A DNA stretch of 64,000 nt, from positions 8,556 through 72,555 of the forward strand of contig NZ_JAESVF010000012.1 of the NCBI RefSeq assembly GCF_038433465.1, given 5' to 3'. The first letter of the stretch is position 1; every line of letters starts with the position of its first letter. The notes beneath the pieces were generated by a model. That model was not told where the DNA came from, did not search any database, and worked only from the letters and a program-made list of their open reading frames with translations. Below are positions 34,057 through 41,689 of this stretch, one piece after another. The DNA comes from Galbibacter sp038433465. Lineage in GTDB: Bacteria; Bacteroidota; Bacteroidia; Flavobacteriales; Flavobacteriaceae. Made by a program: the position numbers and the translations under genes.

Positions 34057-35159
34057 TGAAAGTTAAAGTAAGAATACGGGAAGGTAAAAAAGGAAAATCT
34101 CATTTGTCTTTGGATAAATACTGGGGTTCAGTAAACGGAAAGTCTCAAAGAAAAACTGAATCATTGAAGCTATGGATTTATACAAAACCGCAAACACCAG
34201 AACAAAGAACTCATAATCGGGAGCAGAAATTATTGGCTGAAAAAATTGCTACTAAACTTCAAAATGAGCATAATCATAACAAGCACGGTTTTGTGAATGA
34301 TGACAAGTTGAACGGAAATTTTATAGAGTTCTTTTATTTATTAGCAGACGAAAAGAAAAATGAGAATAATGAAGGAAACTGGAAAAGTGCATATAAGCAT
34401 TTGGTAAAATATGCAGGAGATAAAGTTACTTTTCGTGAGTTGAGTGTTGAGTTTGTGGAGGGTTTCAAAAATTACTTACAACAGGAAGCTATTAAAAAGA
34501 CAGATGAAAAACTTTCCGTAAACACCCAAGTTTCTTACTTTAGAAAATTGAAAGCAGCTTTCAAGCAAGGCGTAAAAAGAGGCTACCTCACAGTCAATTA
34601 TTCTTCACAGGTTGAAGGGATTAAAGAAGAAGAAACTTATCGAGAATACTTAACCAAAGAAGAATTTGAAAAGTTAGCCAACACCCCATTAAAGCCAGAC
34701 ATACTAAGGAGAGCGTTTATATTTTCGTGCTTAACTGGGATTCGTTTTGGAGATGTGAAAAAACTAACTTGGGAAGATATTGAAGAGTACAAAGAGGGTA
34801 AGTTCAGAGTTAAGTTCAGACAAAGTAAAACCAAAGGCTTGCAATATTTGATATTACACCCACAAGCAGTACAACAGATTGGAGAAAAAAAGCAATTAAG
34901 CGATAAGGTTTTCTATGGCTTAAAGTATGATAATGAACGAATAAAAACTTGGGCTGCGAAAGCAGGTATTGAAAAGAATTTATCATACCACGTTAGCCGT
35001 CATACGGCAGCAACTCTATTGATGACCTATGGAGTGGATTTATACATAATTAAAGAGATTTTAGGACACAAGCATATCCACACAACTGAGATTTACACAA
35101 AAATTGTAGATGAACGCAAAGAGGGTGCTATCGACAAGCTACCAACATTTGATATATGA
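34056..35159 (+). CDS. Tyrosine recombinase (integrase) of element 1
   Basis: A 367-residue site-specific recombinase with an N-terminal arm-binding region, a SAM-like core-binding domain (about residues 85-190) and the catalytic domain. The catalytic set is visible: Arg in LTGIRFGDVKKL, Lys in RQSKTKGLQYL, HVSRHTAATLL (His-x-x-Arg), LGHKHIHTTEIYTKI with the second His and the nucleophile Tyr. It is clearly homologous to the integrase at 47578, in line with both elements using the same mnmE site. It overlaps both neighbours by 1 and 4 bases. Confidence 0.93.
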   Translation: MKVKVRIREGKKGKSHLSLDKYWGSVNGKSQRKTESLKLWIYTKPQTPEQRTHNREQKLLAEKIATKLQNEHNHNKHGFVNDDKLNGNFIEFFYLLADEKKNENNEGNWKSAYKHLVKYAGDKVTFRELSVEFVEGFKNYLQQEAIKKTDEKLSVNTQVSYFRKLKAAFKQGVKRGYLTVNYSSQVEGIKEEETYREYLTKEEFEKLANTPLKPDILRRAFIFSCLTGIRFGDVKKLTWEDIEEYKEGKFRVKFRQSKTKGLQYLILHPQAVQQIGEKKQLSDKVFYGLKYDNERIKTWAAKAGIEKNLSYHVSRHTAATLLMTYGVDLYIIKEILGHKHIHTTEIYTKIVDERKEGAIDKLPTFDI

Positions 35160-35833
35160 GCAAGAAAGGTTTAGATTTTGAGAAGTTGGAGCAATTCCAA
35201 CAAGAGAAAGAAGAAATATATACAGAAATTAAACACCAAATTGAAATCCAGTTAGAAGAGTTTGGCGATTATTTGAAGCAAAAAACTAATGTCAAACCAA
35301 ATGCAAAAGCATTTACAAATTGGTTTTTTGATAACTATACCGATGAGGTTAGTAAGAAACGTAGGTTTTCATTTAAACTGGAAAGAAAATATGCTTTAGA
35401 ATATTGCTTATTACTTCAAAAAGAACTTGCAGACGAACATATTGTTGTCAAGCATAATTTTAGTACCATTCCAAATGATATAGATGAGTATGAACATTTC
35501 GACACAATTATTGAATATTTGACGGAATTATTTGAAAAAGAGACATACCTAACAGAAGAAACAGTTGTGCAGTTAGCAAAAGAGGCTTCATTTATGTTGC
35601 GAAGTCAAGAACCTTTAACAGAGTTTGATAAAGTCAAAAGAAGTGAAATTAGTACAAAGCAAGAGAGTGTTCGGTATTGTTATTATAAAATGTATAATGA
35701 CTTATTAAAAAAGCCTCACATAAGAAAAATACTCATCAATTACCTGCTTGAAAAATTTGATATTTTTGACGATACAGAATACGAAACTGTATATAAGCAT
35801 TTCGGTACTCGACCTGATTTTTATCCTCTGTGA
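35156..35833 (+). CDS. Hypothetical protein coupled to the element 1 integrase
   Basis: 225 residues, charged and mostly helical, with no membrane span or motif I recognise. It overlaps the integrase stop by 4 bases (ATGA), so it is translationally coupled. Element 2 has a gene of similar size and composition in the same place (48710-49363), which suggests a backbone role, perhaps in integration or excision. Sequence similarity between the two is weak by eye. Confidence 0.65.
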   Translation: MSKKGLDFEKLEQFQQEKEEIYTEIKHQIEIQLEEFGDYLKQKTNVKPNAKAFTNWFFDNYTDEVSKKRRFSFKLERKYALEYCLLLQKELADEHIVVKHNFSTIPNDIDEYEHFDTIIEYLTELFEKETYLTEETVVQLAKEASFMLRSQEPLTEFDKVKRSEISTKQESVRYCYYKMYNDLLKKPHIRKILINYLLEKFDIFDDTEYETVYKHFGTRPDFYPL

Positions 35834-35958
35834 TTTTTTATCACAGAAATCACTTTTAGTCTCATTTGTTATAAGTAATAATATTGCCTTGTAATTACAT
35901 AGTAAAGTAAATCAAGGAATTGCAATTCCATTTCATTAACATTTTAATTCAGTTAGAA

Positions 35959-36243
35959 ATGGATAAAATATTATTACAATTGGAAGAGCTAAAAAAAGTA
36001 ATGCTCTTACAAAAGGAAGTGTTCACGATAGACGAGTTGTCGTTATACACAGGATACACAGTAGATTATATCTACAAAATGGTACATCAAGGGATAATCC
36101 CTTATAGCAAGCCAAATGGTAAAAAGTTATTCTTTGTTAAAGAAGAGGTTGTTAGTTGGCTATCTGCTAACAAACATAAATCTAACCAAGAGCTGGAAAC
36201 CCAAGCCGATAGTTATTTAATGTCTAAAAAGTTTGGGAGATGA
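35959..36243 (+). CDS. Excisionase-family helix-turn-helix protein (element 1)
   Basis: I start at the ATG at 35959 (MDKILLQLEELKKVM); the upstream extension from 35920 is poor. The 94-residue product has an N-terminal coiled region and an excisionase-type winged helix (FTIDELSLYTGYTVDYIYKMVHQGIIPYSKPNGKKLFFVKEEVVSWL). Such HTH_17 proteins control excision or early transcription in Bacteroidetes elements. It overlaps the start of the replication-type gene by 4 bases. Element 2 has a clear homologue at 49555. Confidence 0.8.
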   Translation: MDKILLQLEELKKVMLLQKEVFTIDELSLYTGYTVDYIYKMVHQGIIPYSKPNGKKLFFVKEEVVSWLSANKHKSNQELETQADSYLMSKKFGR

Positions 36244-37247
36244 GAAAGAGCGATAACACATTAGATAACAAGGTAGATTTGTTGCCAATATTTAGCAACA
36301 TTATAGGAATAGACAAACTAATTGTAGAAATACCAAGAGAAAGTTGTAAAGCTATTGACATAGTAGAATGTCCTATGCTTGTTGGTTATTCCGTAACAGT
36401 AGAATTTCTATACGCAGGCAAAGTATGTGAGGGAGTAAGTATTAGAGAGTATCCAGAAAATATTAGGCTTACTATTAACCCAGCTATATTTCTTTACGGC
36501 AACAATTTTGTAACTATTGGCTTACCTCATATTAAAGTGATAGTAGATAAGTTAGAGGAAGAGTATAAATTGGATATTAAAGGTGCAATAATAAGAAGAT
36601 TAGATTTGCAATGCACATTAAAAACCAGTTTAACACCAATAGCATATTACAGTATCTTGGGAGGTTTTAAGAGTTTCAATAGAAATATTGTATCGTCCAC
36701 TTTGTATTACAATTCCAAAGCAGCTAAAAAGTATAAAACAGGATTGTTTTATGATAAGATGAAACAAGCCAGTCCAGAAGTCCCAAAAGAATACTTTTAT
36801 GGTGAATATATGCGGATTGAATGGCAGTATTTTAATCGGTTCTTGAAGGCTCAAGCCCAAAAACTTAATCTGGGAAGAATCAGAGTAAGACACTTGCTAA
36901 TTTCAAGTATTTATCAATCTATGATTGATATTTGGTATTCGGATTTTAAAGCTATCTATAAAGAACCTGTGAAAATTGTTGATATGAGTTTGATTAACAA
37001 AATATCAGATATGGATAATATGTTGATTAATCAAGGTGTAGAAAACATAGGTGGATTGATGGTTCTGGAAAACATGATTAATGATTCCAGACATTTTAAA
37101 GACAAGCCACGAGATTTTTACAGTAAAATGAAGAAGCGATACAGAGATAAATCCAAACTTTCAAAGTTCACTTATGCAAGCCCATTAATTGATGAACTAA
37201 ACGAGAAAGTAGGACTTGCTTATCAAAATACGATTAATTCTCTTTAA
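36240..37247 (+). CDS. Putative replication initiator (phage gene II / rolling-circle-like)
   Basis: 335 residues. The pattern IIRRLDLQC, then GLFYDKMKQ, then YMRIEWQYFN resembles phage and plasmid replication proteins of the gene II/Phage_CRI type, where RLD, FYDK and RxE motifs line the nicking fold. I could not see a decisive catalytic Tyr and His set, so this is a tentative call. It follows the HTH gene with a 4-base overlap and is closed by a terminator at 37269, so it ends the integrase-to-rep transcript. Confidence 0.5.
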   Translation: MRKSDNTLDNKVDLLPIFSNIIGIDKLIVEIPRESCKAIDIVECPMLVGYSVTVEFLYAGKVCEGVSIREYPENIRLTINPAIFLYGNNFVTIGLPHIKVIVDKLEEEYKLDIKGAIIRRLDLQCTLKTSLTPIAYYSILGGFKSFNRNIVSSTLYYNSKAAKKYKTGLFYDKMKQASPEVPKEYFYGEYMRIEWQYFNRFLKAQAQKLNLGRIRVRHLLISSIYQSMIDIWYSDFKAIYKEPVKIVDMSLINKISDMDNMLINQGVENIGGLMVLENMINDSRHFKDKPRDFYSKMKKRYRDKSKLSKFTYASPLIDELNEKVGLAYQNTINSL

Positions 37248-37268
37248 GATTTCTGATAGGTTCAATTC

Positions 37269-37293
37269 AAGCCGTCCTTGTGGCGGCTTTTTA
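37269..37293 (+). terminator. Terminator after the element 1 replication-type gene
   Basis: AAGCCG (37269-37274) pairs with CGGCTT (37284-37289), with a 9-base loop and T-run. It lies 22 bases after the stop. Confidence 0.7.
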
Positions 37294-37311
37294 ACTTTAA
37301 AACAAGACAAA

Positions 37312-37926
37312 ATGAGACACTTAAAAAAGAACCTAGATAATACAAATCCGACACCTATAAAAAAGGGAAAGAAATTTAAGTTTTCATACCAAGAAGATAG
37401 ATTTTTGAAAGCAATATCAAAAATGAATTTTGATGAAGCGATTAAACAAAGTAACTGGTCAGAAGAAGAATTTATTGATGCTTGTGAAGTTGCTGAATTT
37501 AACCACGCTTATCAAAAAGCAATCGGGTTGTCTGATAAACAAATACGATTCCTAAAGATATACCCAAATAAAATGGCGAATGTTAAGCAAACGTGTAAAG
37601 CTGTATTGATTCATAGAAGCACCTACTACGACTGGGTAAAGAAAAGCCCTGTATTCAAACAAGAAGTCCACGAAATAAGAGAAGGGTTGTATGATGATGT
37701 AGAATCCATATTGAAGCAAAAAGTATTGATTGAAAAGGATACTTCTGTACTAATCTATTTCACGAAAACTCGAATGAAGCATAGAGGCTATGTTGAAAGA
37801 CAAGAACATAATGTAAATGCCAATGTCAAGGGGCAAATGGAAGTGAAAAGCAAATACGCAAATATGAGTATCGCTGAATTAGATGAGATTGAAAAAGACC
37901 TACGAAAGAAAGCAGGGTTACTTTAA
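37312..37926 (+). CDS. Helix-turn-helix protein resembling a phage terminase small subunit
   Basis: The ATG at 37312 (MRHLKKNLDNTNP) is preferred, because the earlier frame would run through the terminator. The 204-residue product has a central HTH (KQTCKAVLIHRSTYYDWVKKSPVFKQEVHEIREGLYDDVESILKQ), the pattern of phBC6A51-type small terminase subunits, then TSVLIYFTKTRMKHRGY and an acidic, Lys-rich tail. A lone small-terminase-like protein is a feature of phage-inducible islands, which redirect helper packaging. No large terminase is present. Another DNA-binding role is possible. Confidence 0.55.
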   Translation: MRHLKKNLDNTNPTPIKKGKKFKFSYQEDRFLKAISKMNFDEAIKQSNWSEEEFIDACEVAEFNHAYQKAIGLSDKQIRFLKIYPNKMANVKQTCKAVLIHRSTYYDWVKKSPVFKQEVHEIREGLYDDVESILKQKVLIEKDTSVLIYFTKTRMKHRGYVERQEHNVNANVKGQMEVKSKYANMSIAELDEIEKDLRKKAGLL

Positions 37927-38052
37927 TATGAAATGTATTGATATCCTAAAAGTTAAAATCTTGTTTCAAGCAAAAATTTAGAGGTTAAACGCTGGGTCAA
38001 TTGTAAAAACCAGAATAGATTTACACTATAATTAATTGACAATCAACATTTA

Positions 38053-38520
38053 ATGATAGAAATTTTCACAATCGGAATAGGCAATCAGCCGATACAAGAT
38101 TTTATCCAAAACCTCAAAAAGTATAATATTCAAGCGGTTATAGATATTCGTAGCAAACCTTATTCACGCTACCGTCCAGATTATAACCGCCCGACTTTAC
38201 AGAAACACTTATTAGCCAATAATATTGGCTATAAGTTTCAAGGCGACAAACTGGGCGGAATACCGAGTAATCCAGAATTATACACAAATGAGTTACCAGA
38301 CTACAAGAAAATCAGAAAAACCATACCCTACCAACAAGGGTTGGATTATCTAGAGAAAGGTTTAGAATTTGGTTGTAGAATGGTTCTCTTATGTGCTTGT
38401 TCTGATTACAGCAAATGCCACCGCTACAATCTTGTAGGACAGGATTTAGAGCGAAAAGGCTACAAAGCGATGCATATTCTTAAAGACGGAAGCAGAACGC
38501 AATACAGGGGCTTATTTTAA
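38053..38520 (+). CDS. DUF488 family protein
   Basis: 155 residues matching DUF488 end to end: the opening EIFTIGIGNQPIQDFIQNL, the basic VIDIRSKPYSRYRPDYNR, GDKLGGIP and the closing Cys/His motif CACSDYSKCHRY. The family's function is unknown; it is often found in mobile and defence regions, which fits its place in element 1 after the terminase-like gene. The conserved Arg, Cys and His residues suggest an enzyme or a nucleic-acid binder. Confidence 0.85.
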   Translation: MIEIFTIGIGNQPIQDFIQNLKKYNIQAVIDIRSKPYSRYRPDYNRPTLQKHLLANNIGYKFQGDKLGGIPSNPELYTNELPDYKKIRKTIPYQQGLDYLEKGLEFGCRMVLLCACSDYSKCHRYNLVGQDLERKGYKAMHILKDGSRTQYRGLF

Positions 38521-38583
38521 GCCTCTTTTTTATTTAGAAATAGTATAACGTTTCTTAAACCAACATTTAACAAAAGTTATAGA

Positions 38584-39264
38584 ATGAAATATATAGGATA
38601 CATAAGGGTTTCAACCAAAAAACAAGGGAAATCTGGTTTAGGGTTGGAAGCCCAGAAAAGAGCCATTAGAAACTTACTCAATGAAGATGATATTTTGATT
38701 GCTGAATTTGAAGAAGTAGAAAGCGGAAAGAATAAAGAACGTCCCAAACTATTGGAAGCAATCCAAAGATGCAAAGAAACTAATGCTACTTTAGTGATTG
38801 CACGTCTTGACCGTTTAAGTCGTTCGCTTAGTTTTATTTCTCAACTAATGGATAGCGGAATTGAATTTGTAGCGTGTGATATGAAGCATGCCAACCGATT
38901 TACTATACAAATTTTTGCAGCATTGGCGGAACAAGAAGCAAGATTTATCAGTAAACGGACTAAAGTAGCTTTAGCCGAATTAAAGGCAAAGGGTATAAAA
39001 TTAGGAAGCCCTCAAAATCTTACAGACAAATCCAGAAAACGAAGTTTAGAAGTTAGGCGGTTTAATTCCATATCAAATGAGCATAATCGAAAAGCAACTG
39101 CTTTGATTGCATCCATGCGAAACGAGGGTAAAAGTTATTTGAAAATTGCCCAAGAGTTAAACCAATCGGGATTTAAAACACGTAGGAACAAAGAGTTTTC
39201 TGCAATGACCGTAAAACGCCTGTATTGTAGGTACACCGAATATAATAAAGAGCATACCAAATAA
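38584..39264 (+). CDS. Serine recombinase (resolvase/invertase family)
   Basis: 226 residues. The resolvase catalytic domain begins IGYIRVSTKKQGKSGLGLEAQ, with the nucleophile Ser in RVSTKKQ, and continues with ARLDRLSRSLSFISQLMDSG and EQEARFISKRTKVALAELK. A short C-terminal DNA-binding HTH (LKIAQELNQSGFKTRRNKEFSAMTVKRLYCR) follows. It cuts and rejoins DNA through a Ser-DNA link. The size fits small resolvases or invertases rather than large integrases. Whether it acts on element 1 itself or on a nested cassette is unknown. Confidence 0.9.
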   Translation: MKYIGYIRVSTKKQGKSGLGLEAQKRAIRNLLNEDDILIAEFEEVESGKNKERPKLLEAIQRCKETNATLVIARLDRLSRSLSFISQLMDSGIEFVACDMKHANRFTIQIFAALAEQEARFISKRTKVALAELKAKGIKLGSPQNLTDKSRKRSLEVRRFNSISNEHNRKATALIASMRNEGKSYLKIAQELNQSGFKTRRNKEFSAMTVKRLYCRYTEYNKEHTK

Positions 39265-39333
39265 AATATTTATCTTTGAACCAAAATTATAACGTATAAG
39301 AAAGTAATAAAATTTAGATATAAATAATACAAT

Positions 39334-39525
39334 AAAGCGTTAGCTTTTGAGGGTTACCAGAAATCGCCAGTTTCAATTAAGCACCTATTCAAAAAGCAGA
39401 CGCTCACGTTTTGGCGTGGGCTCTCTTTTCTCGGTGCTTGGTTCTGGCGAGCCACTGGTAACGGATTAGCTGAGTTCCACGCTTTTCATTTTAATAAAAT
39501 TAACCGCTTTCTTGGAACTGGAGAG
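39334..39525 (+). ncRNA. Structured RNA, copy 1, upstream of a membrane protein gene
   Basis: An ~186-nt region with nested helices: GTTACCAG 39353-39360 with CTGGTAAC 39455-39462; TCGCCAG 39364-39370 with CTGGCGA 39444-39450; AAGCACC 39379-39385 with GGTGCTT 39433-39439; and an apical GCTCACG/CGTGGGC (39402-39408/39415-39421). AAAGCGT 39334-39340 can pair with ACGCTTT 39479-39485, while AGTTCCA 39473-39479 pairs with TGGAACT 39513-39519, so these two pairings cross as a pseudoknot. The sequence 51682-51866 has the same plan. I cannot name the family. It lies 20 bases before the ATG at 39546. Confidence 0.75.
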
Positions 39526-39545
39526 CAACAAAATTCAGTTTTAAC

Positions 39546-40370
39546 ATGAAAGTAATTAAGTACATTGCATCCGTCTTATTAATCATTTCGGCATTAGGAG
39601 GAATCTCCAAAGGAGATTTTCTAACAGGTTTATTATTCCTCATTCTAGGAATTATTATTTTACCACCAGTTTCAGACATTCTTAAAGAAAAATTCAAACT
39701 CTGGCAAAATAAAGCTGTAAGATATATTACCTACATAACTTTCATTTTGATTGCAGGAGCAACTATTGATAAACCAGAAATGAATGATTCGAGTAGTAGT
39801 CAAGAAGAGCCTAGAGTTGTTGATAAAAACACGAAAAATAAAGTTAGATATATCAATCTGGATAAAACCTATTATGATGAAAATATGAAAAAGGTTGAAC
39901 CAGATGATAATGATGTTATCTATAGAGTGGTTGAAGAATTAAAACACGACAAAAATAAAGGACGTGTTAAAGGTGGCGACAATGAAGTCATTGCACTTTT
40001 GGTAGAAGTGGATAGTTATGATGAACAAGATTTGAAAAAAATTATCAAAGACCTCAAAAAAGAATACGCACAATTCACTCCAGATAATTGCTTTTTAGAT
40101 TTATGGGATGATAAGAAAGCCTACGAAACATATTTAGCAAGAGAGGATTACATCAAGAAATCTTTTAATAAATTGATGGATGAGTATCAAAAGACAGCCG
40201 TACCCATTGGCGACAAACATAGTAAGTTGAAAAGGAAATGGGATGAGAAAAATTATCCATTCATTGCAGACCATAATATAGCAAGTTCCGATTTTACAGG
40301 ACTATACTCTTATTTCCCATTGCAGGATGACTATTACAAAGAAATTGGCGGAGAAAAATATAAGAAGTAA
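39546..40370 (+). CDS. Membrane protein downstream of structured RNA copy 1
   Basis: 274 residues. The N-terminal 75 residues hold three membrane spans (about 7-24, 27-45, 57-73), with the phrase ISKGDFLTGLLFLILGIIILPPVSDIL. The rest is soluble, very rich in Asp and Lys, of unknown fold, with DDNDVIYRVVEELKHDK and a C-terminal FTGLYSYFPLQDDYYKEIGG. The membrane module is like that of the protein at 51892, but the soluble domains differ. Both follow the same structured RNA. I do not recognise the soluble part, and its function is unknown. Confidence 0.75.
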   Translation: MKVIKYIASVLLIISALGGISKGDFLTGLLFLILGIIILPPVSDILKEKFKLWQNKAVRYITYITFILIAGATIDKPEMNDSSSSQEEPRVVDKNTKNKVRYINLDKTYYDENMKKVEPDDNDVIYRVVEELKHDKNKGRVKGGDNEVIALLVEVDSYDEQDLKKIIKDLKKEYAQFTPDNCFLDLWDDKKAYETYLAREDYIKKSFNKLMDEYQKTAVPIGDKHSKLKRKWDEKNYPFIADHNIASSDFTGLYSYFPLQDDYYKEIGGEKYKK

Positions 40371-40397
40371 GGTTCTTAAGGTGTAGAACAAGAGACC

Positions 40398-40553
40398 ATG
40401 ATAGTTGTATTGATTAGATACATAGAAGAGTTCAACGCTACAGTTGATAATTTAGATAGACTTCATTTAGCAGGGGAAATTTCTAACAGAAACCTAAAGT
40501 ATAGGGGCTTTTTAGATGAAGTTATGGAGAAAATAGGATGTTTTAAAAATTGA
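40398..40553 (+). CDS. Possible small protein, 51 residues
   Basis: An ATG ORF in the gap between the membrane protein and the methyltransferase. It encodes MIVVLIRYIEEFNATVDNL..., with a helical, mildly acidic middle, ending KIGCFKN. The codon use looks like that of its neighbours, but there is no known motif. Its stop is 18 bases before the methyltransferase -7 box. It might instead be a remnant of a longer gene. Confidence 0.4.
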   Translation: MIVVLIRYIEEFNATVDNLDRLHLAGEISNRNLKYRGFLDEVMEKIGCFKN

Positions 40554-40570
40554 AAGTAAGTTATTTTAAT

Positions 40571-40578
40571 TATATTTG
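40571..40578 (+). promoter_or_regulatory. Promoter of the methyltransferase/ATPase/receiver operon
   Basis: TATATTTG matches TANNTTTG, with TTG at 40550-40552 18 bases upstream as a fair -33 box. The leader to the ATG at 40610 is short. No other promoter-like box is seen inside the operon, whose genes overlap. Confidence 0.6.
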
Positions 40579-40609
40579 TGGGTTAGAACTTTCTCATTTA
40601 AACTGACAA

Positions 40610-41689
40610 ATGAATAAATTAAGGGCTGTAGATTTTTTTTGTTCCGGTGGTGGAATGAGTTGTGGTATGCAAGAAGCAGGTATACAAATTGTTGCTGGAA
40701 TAGATTTTGATAAAAACTGTAAACAAACTTACGAAGCCAATATTGGAAAAGGAAAGTTTATCCATGAAGATGTATGTAAATTAAAAGAGGAACAGATTGA
40801 AGAGAAATTGTCATTAAAAAAAGATGATGATAATTTGATTTTGATAGGGTGTAGTCCGTGTCAATATTGGAGCATAATAAATACCGATAAAAAAAAGTCC
40901 AAAAAGTCCAAAAACTTACTAAAAGAATTTAGGAGGTTTGTAGAGTATTTTAATCCTGGTTATGTAGTTGTAGAAAACGTTCCTGGAGTATTGAGAAGAG
41001 AAAAAGAAAGCGGGCTAAAATCTTTTATCAAATGGCTGAAAAAAAATGGATACCATACACATTGTGAGATACATGAAGTAAGTAATTATGGTGTGCCTCA
41101 ACATCGCAAAAGATTTACCTTAATAGCAAACAGAATAACGGAAAAAGAACTCGCTCCTATTCCAGTCATTGGGAGAAAACTAAATGTCGATGATGTAATA
41201 GGCAAGAAAAACGGCTTTCCAGAAGTGCAACAAGGGCATAAAGACGGTACTGATTTTATGCACACTGTCGCAGGGTTAAGAAAAATAAACCTTGATAGAT
41301 TGGCACTTACTCCAAAAAATGGAGGAACACGGTTGGCTTATGTGGACAATGAAGAATTAGCACCTCCTTGCCATAAAGGAAAAAAAGATGGATTTAAAGA
41401 TGTGTATGGCAGAATGTGGTGGGATAGACCTGCTCCTACAATTACAACCAAATTTTTTAGTTTGTCGAACGGAAGATTTGGTCATCCAGAAGAAGATAGA
41501 GCAATATCTTTGAGGGAAGGGGCTGTTTTACAATCTTTTCCGAGAGATTATAAATTTAAGACAACAAGCATAGCAGAAACAGCACGAATGATAGGAAACG
41601 CTGTACCACCAAAATATGCAGAGGCTATTGCTAAATCAATTATAGAAAATCATAAGAATGCAATTCAGAACCAAAGCGAGAGCAGTTGA
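40610..41689 (+). CDS. DNA (cytosine-5) methyltransferase
   Basis: A full-length 359-residue C5-MTase. Motif I is AVDFFCSGGGMSCGMQEAG, the catalytic motif IV is GCSPCQYWS (near residue 80; the usual GGPPCQ is replaced by GCSPCQ, with the Cys kept), motif VI is VVENVPG, motif VIII is VPQHRKRFTLIAN, and motif X is RMIGNAVPPKYAEAIA. It transfers a methyl group to cytosine at an unknown site. It overlaps the ATPase gene by 32 bases, a tight coupling. No standalone restriction gene lies beside it, so the ATPase and receiver proteins probably take the effector role. Confidence 0.93.
   Translation: MNKLRAVDFFCSGGGMSCGMQEAGIQIVAGIDFDKNCKQTYEANIGKGKFIHEDVCKLKEEQIEEKLSLKKDDDNLILIGCSPCQYWSIINTDKKKSKKSKNLLKEFRRFVEYFNPGYVVVENVPGVLRREKESGLKSFIKWLKKNGYHTHCEIHEVSNYGVPQHRKRFTLIANRITEKELAPIPVIGRKLNVDDVIGKKNGFPEVQQGHKDGTDFMHTVAGLRKINLDRLALTPKNGGTRLAYVDNEELAPPCHKGKKDGFKDVYGRMWWDRPAPTITTKFFSLSNGRFGHPEEDRAISLREGAVLQSFPRDYKFKTTSIAETARMIGNAVPPKYAEAIAKSIIENHKNAIQNQSESS

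Noticed and set aside
38053..38520. DUF488 protein as a component of a named defence system
   Set aside because: The family match is good, but its function is unknown and the neighbours do not form a recognised set.
39334..40370. Retron or RNA-guided nuclease interpretation of the structured RNA
   Set aside because: There is no reverse transcriptase, TnpB or IscB gene next to either copy; both neighbours are membrane proteins.
40398..40553. Antitoxin for the Fic protein or partner of the methyltransferase
   Set aside because: The 51-residue ORF has no antitoxin motif and is far from fic, which carries its own inhibitory helix. I list it only as a possible gene.
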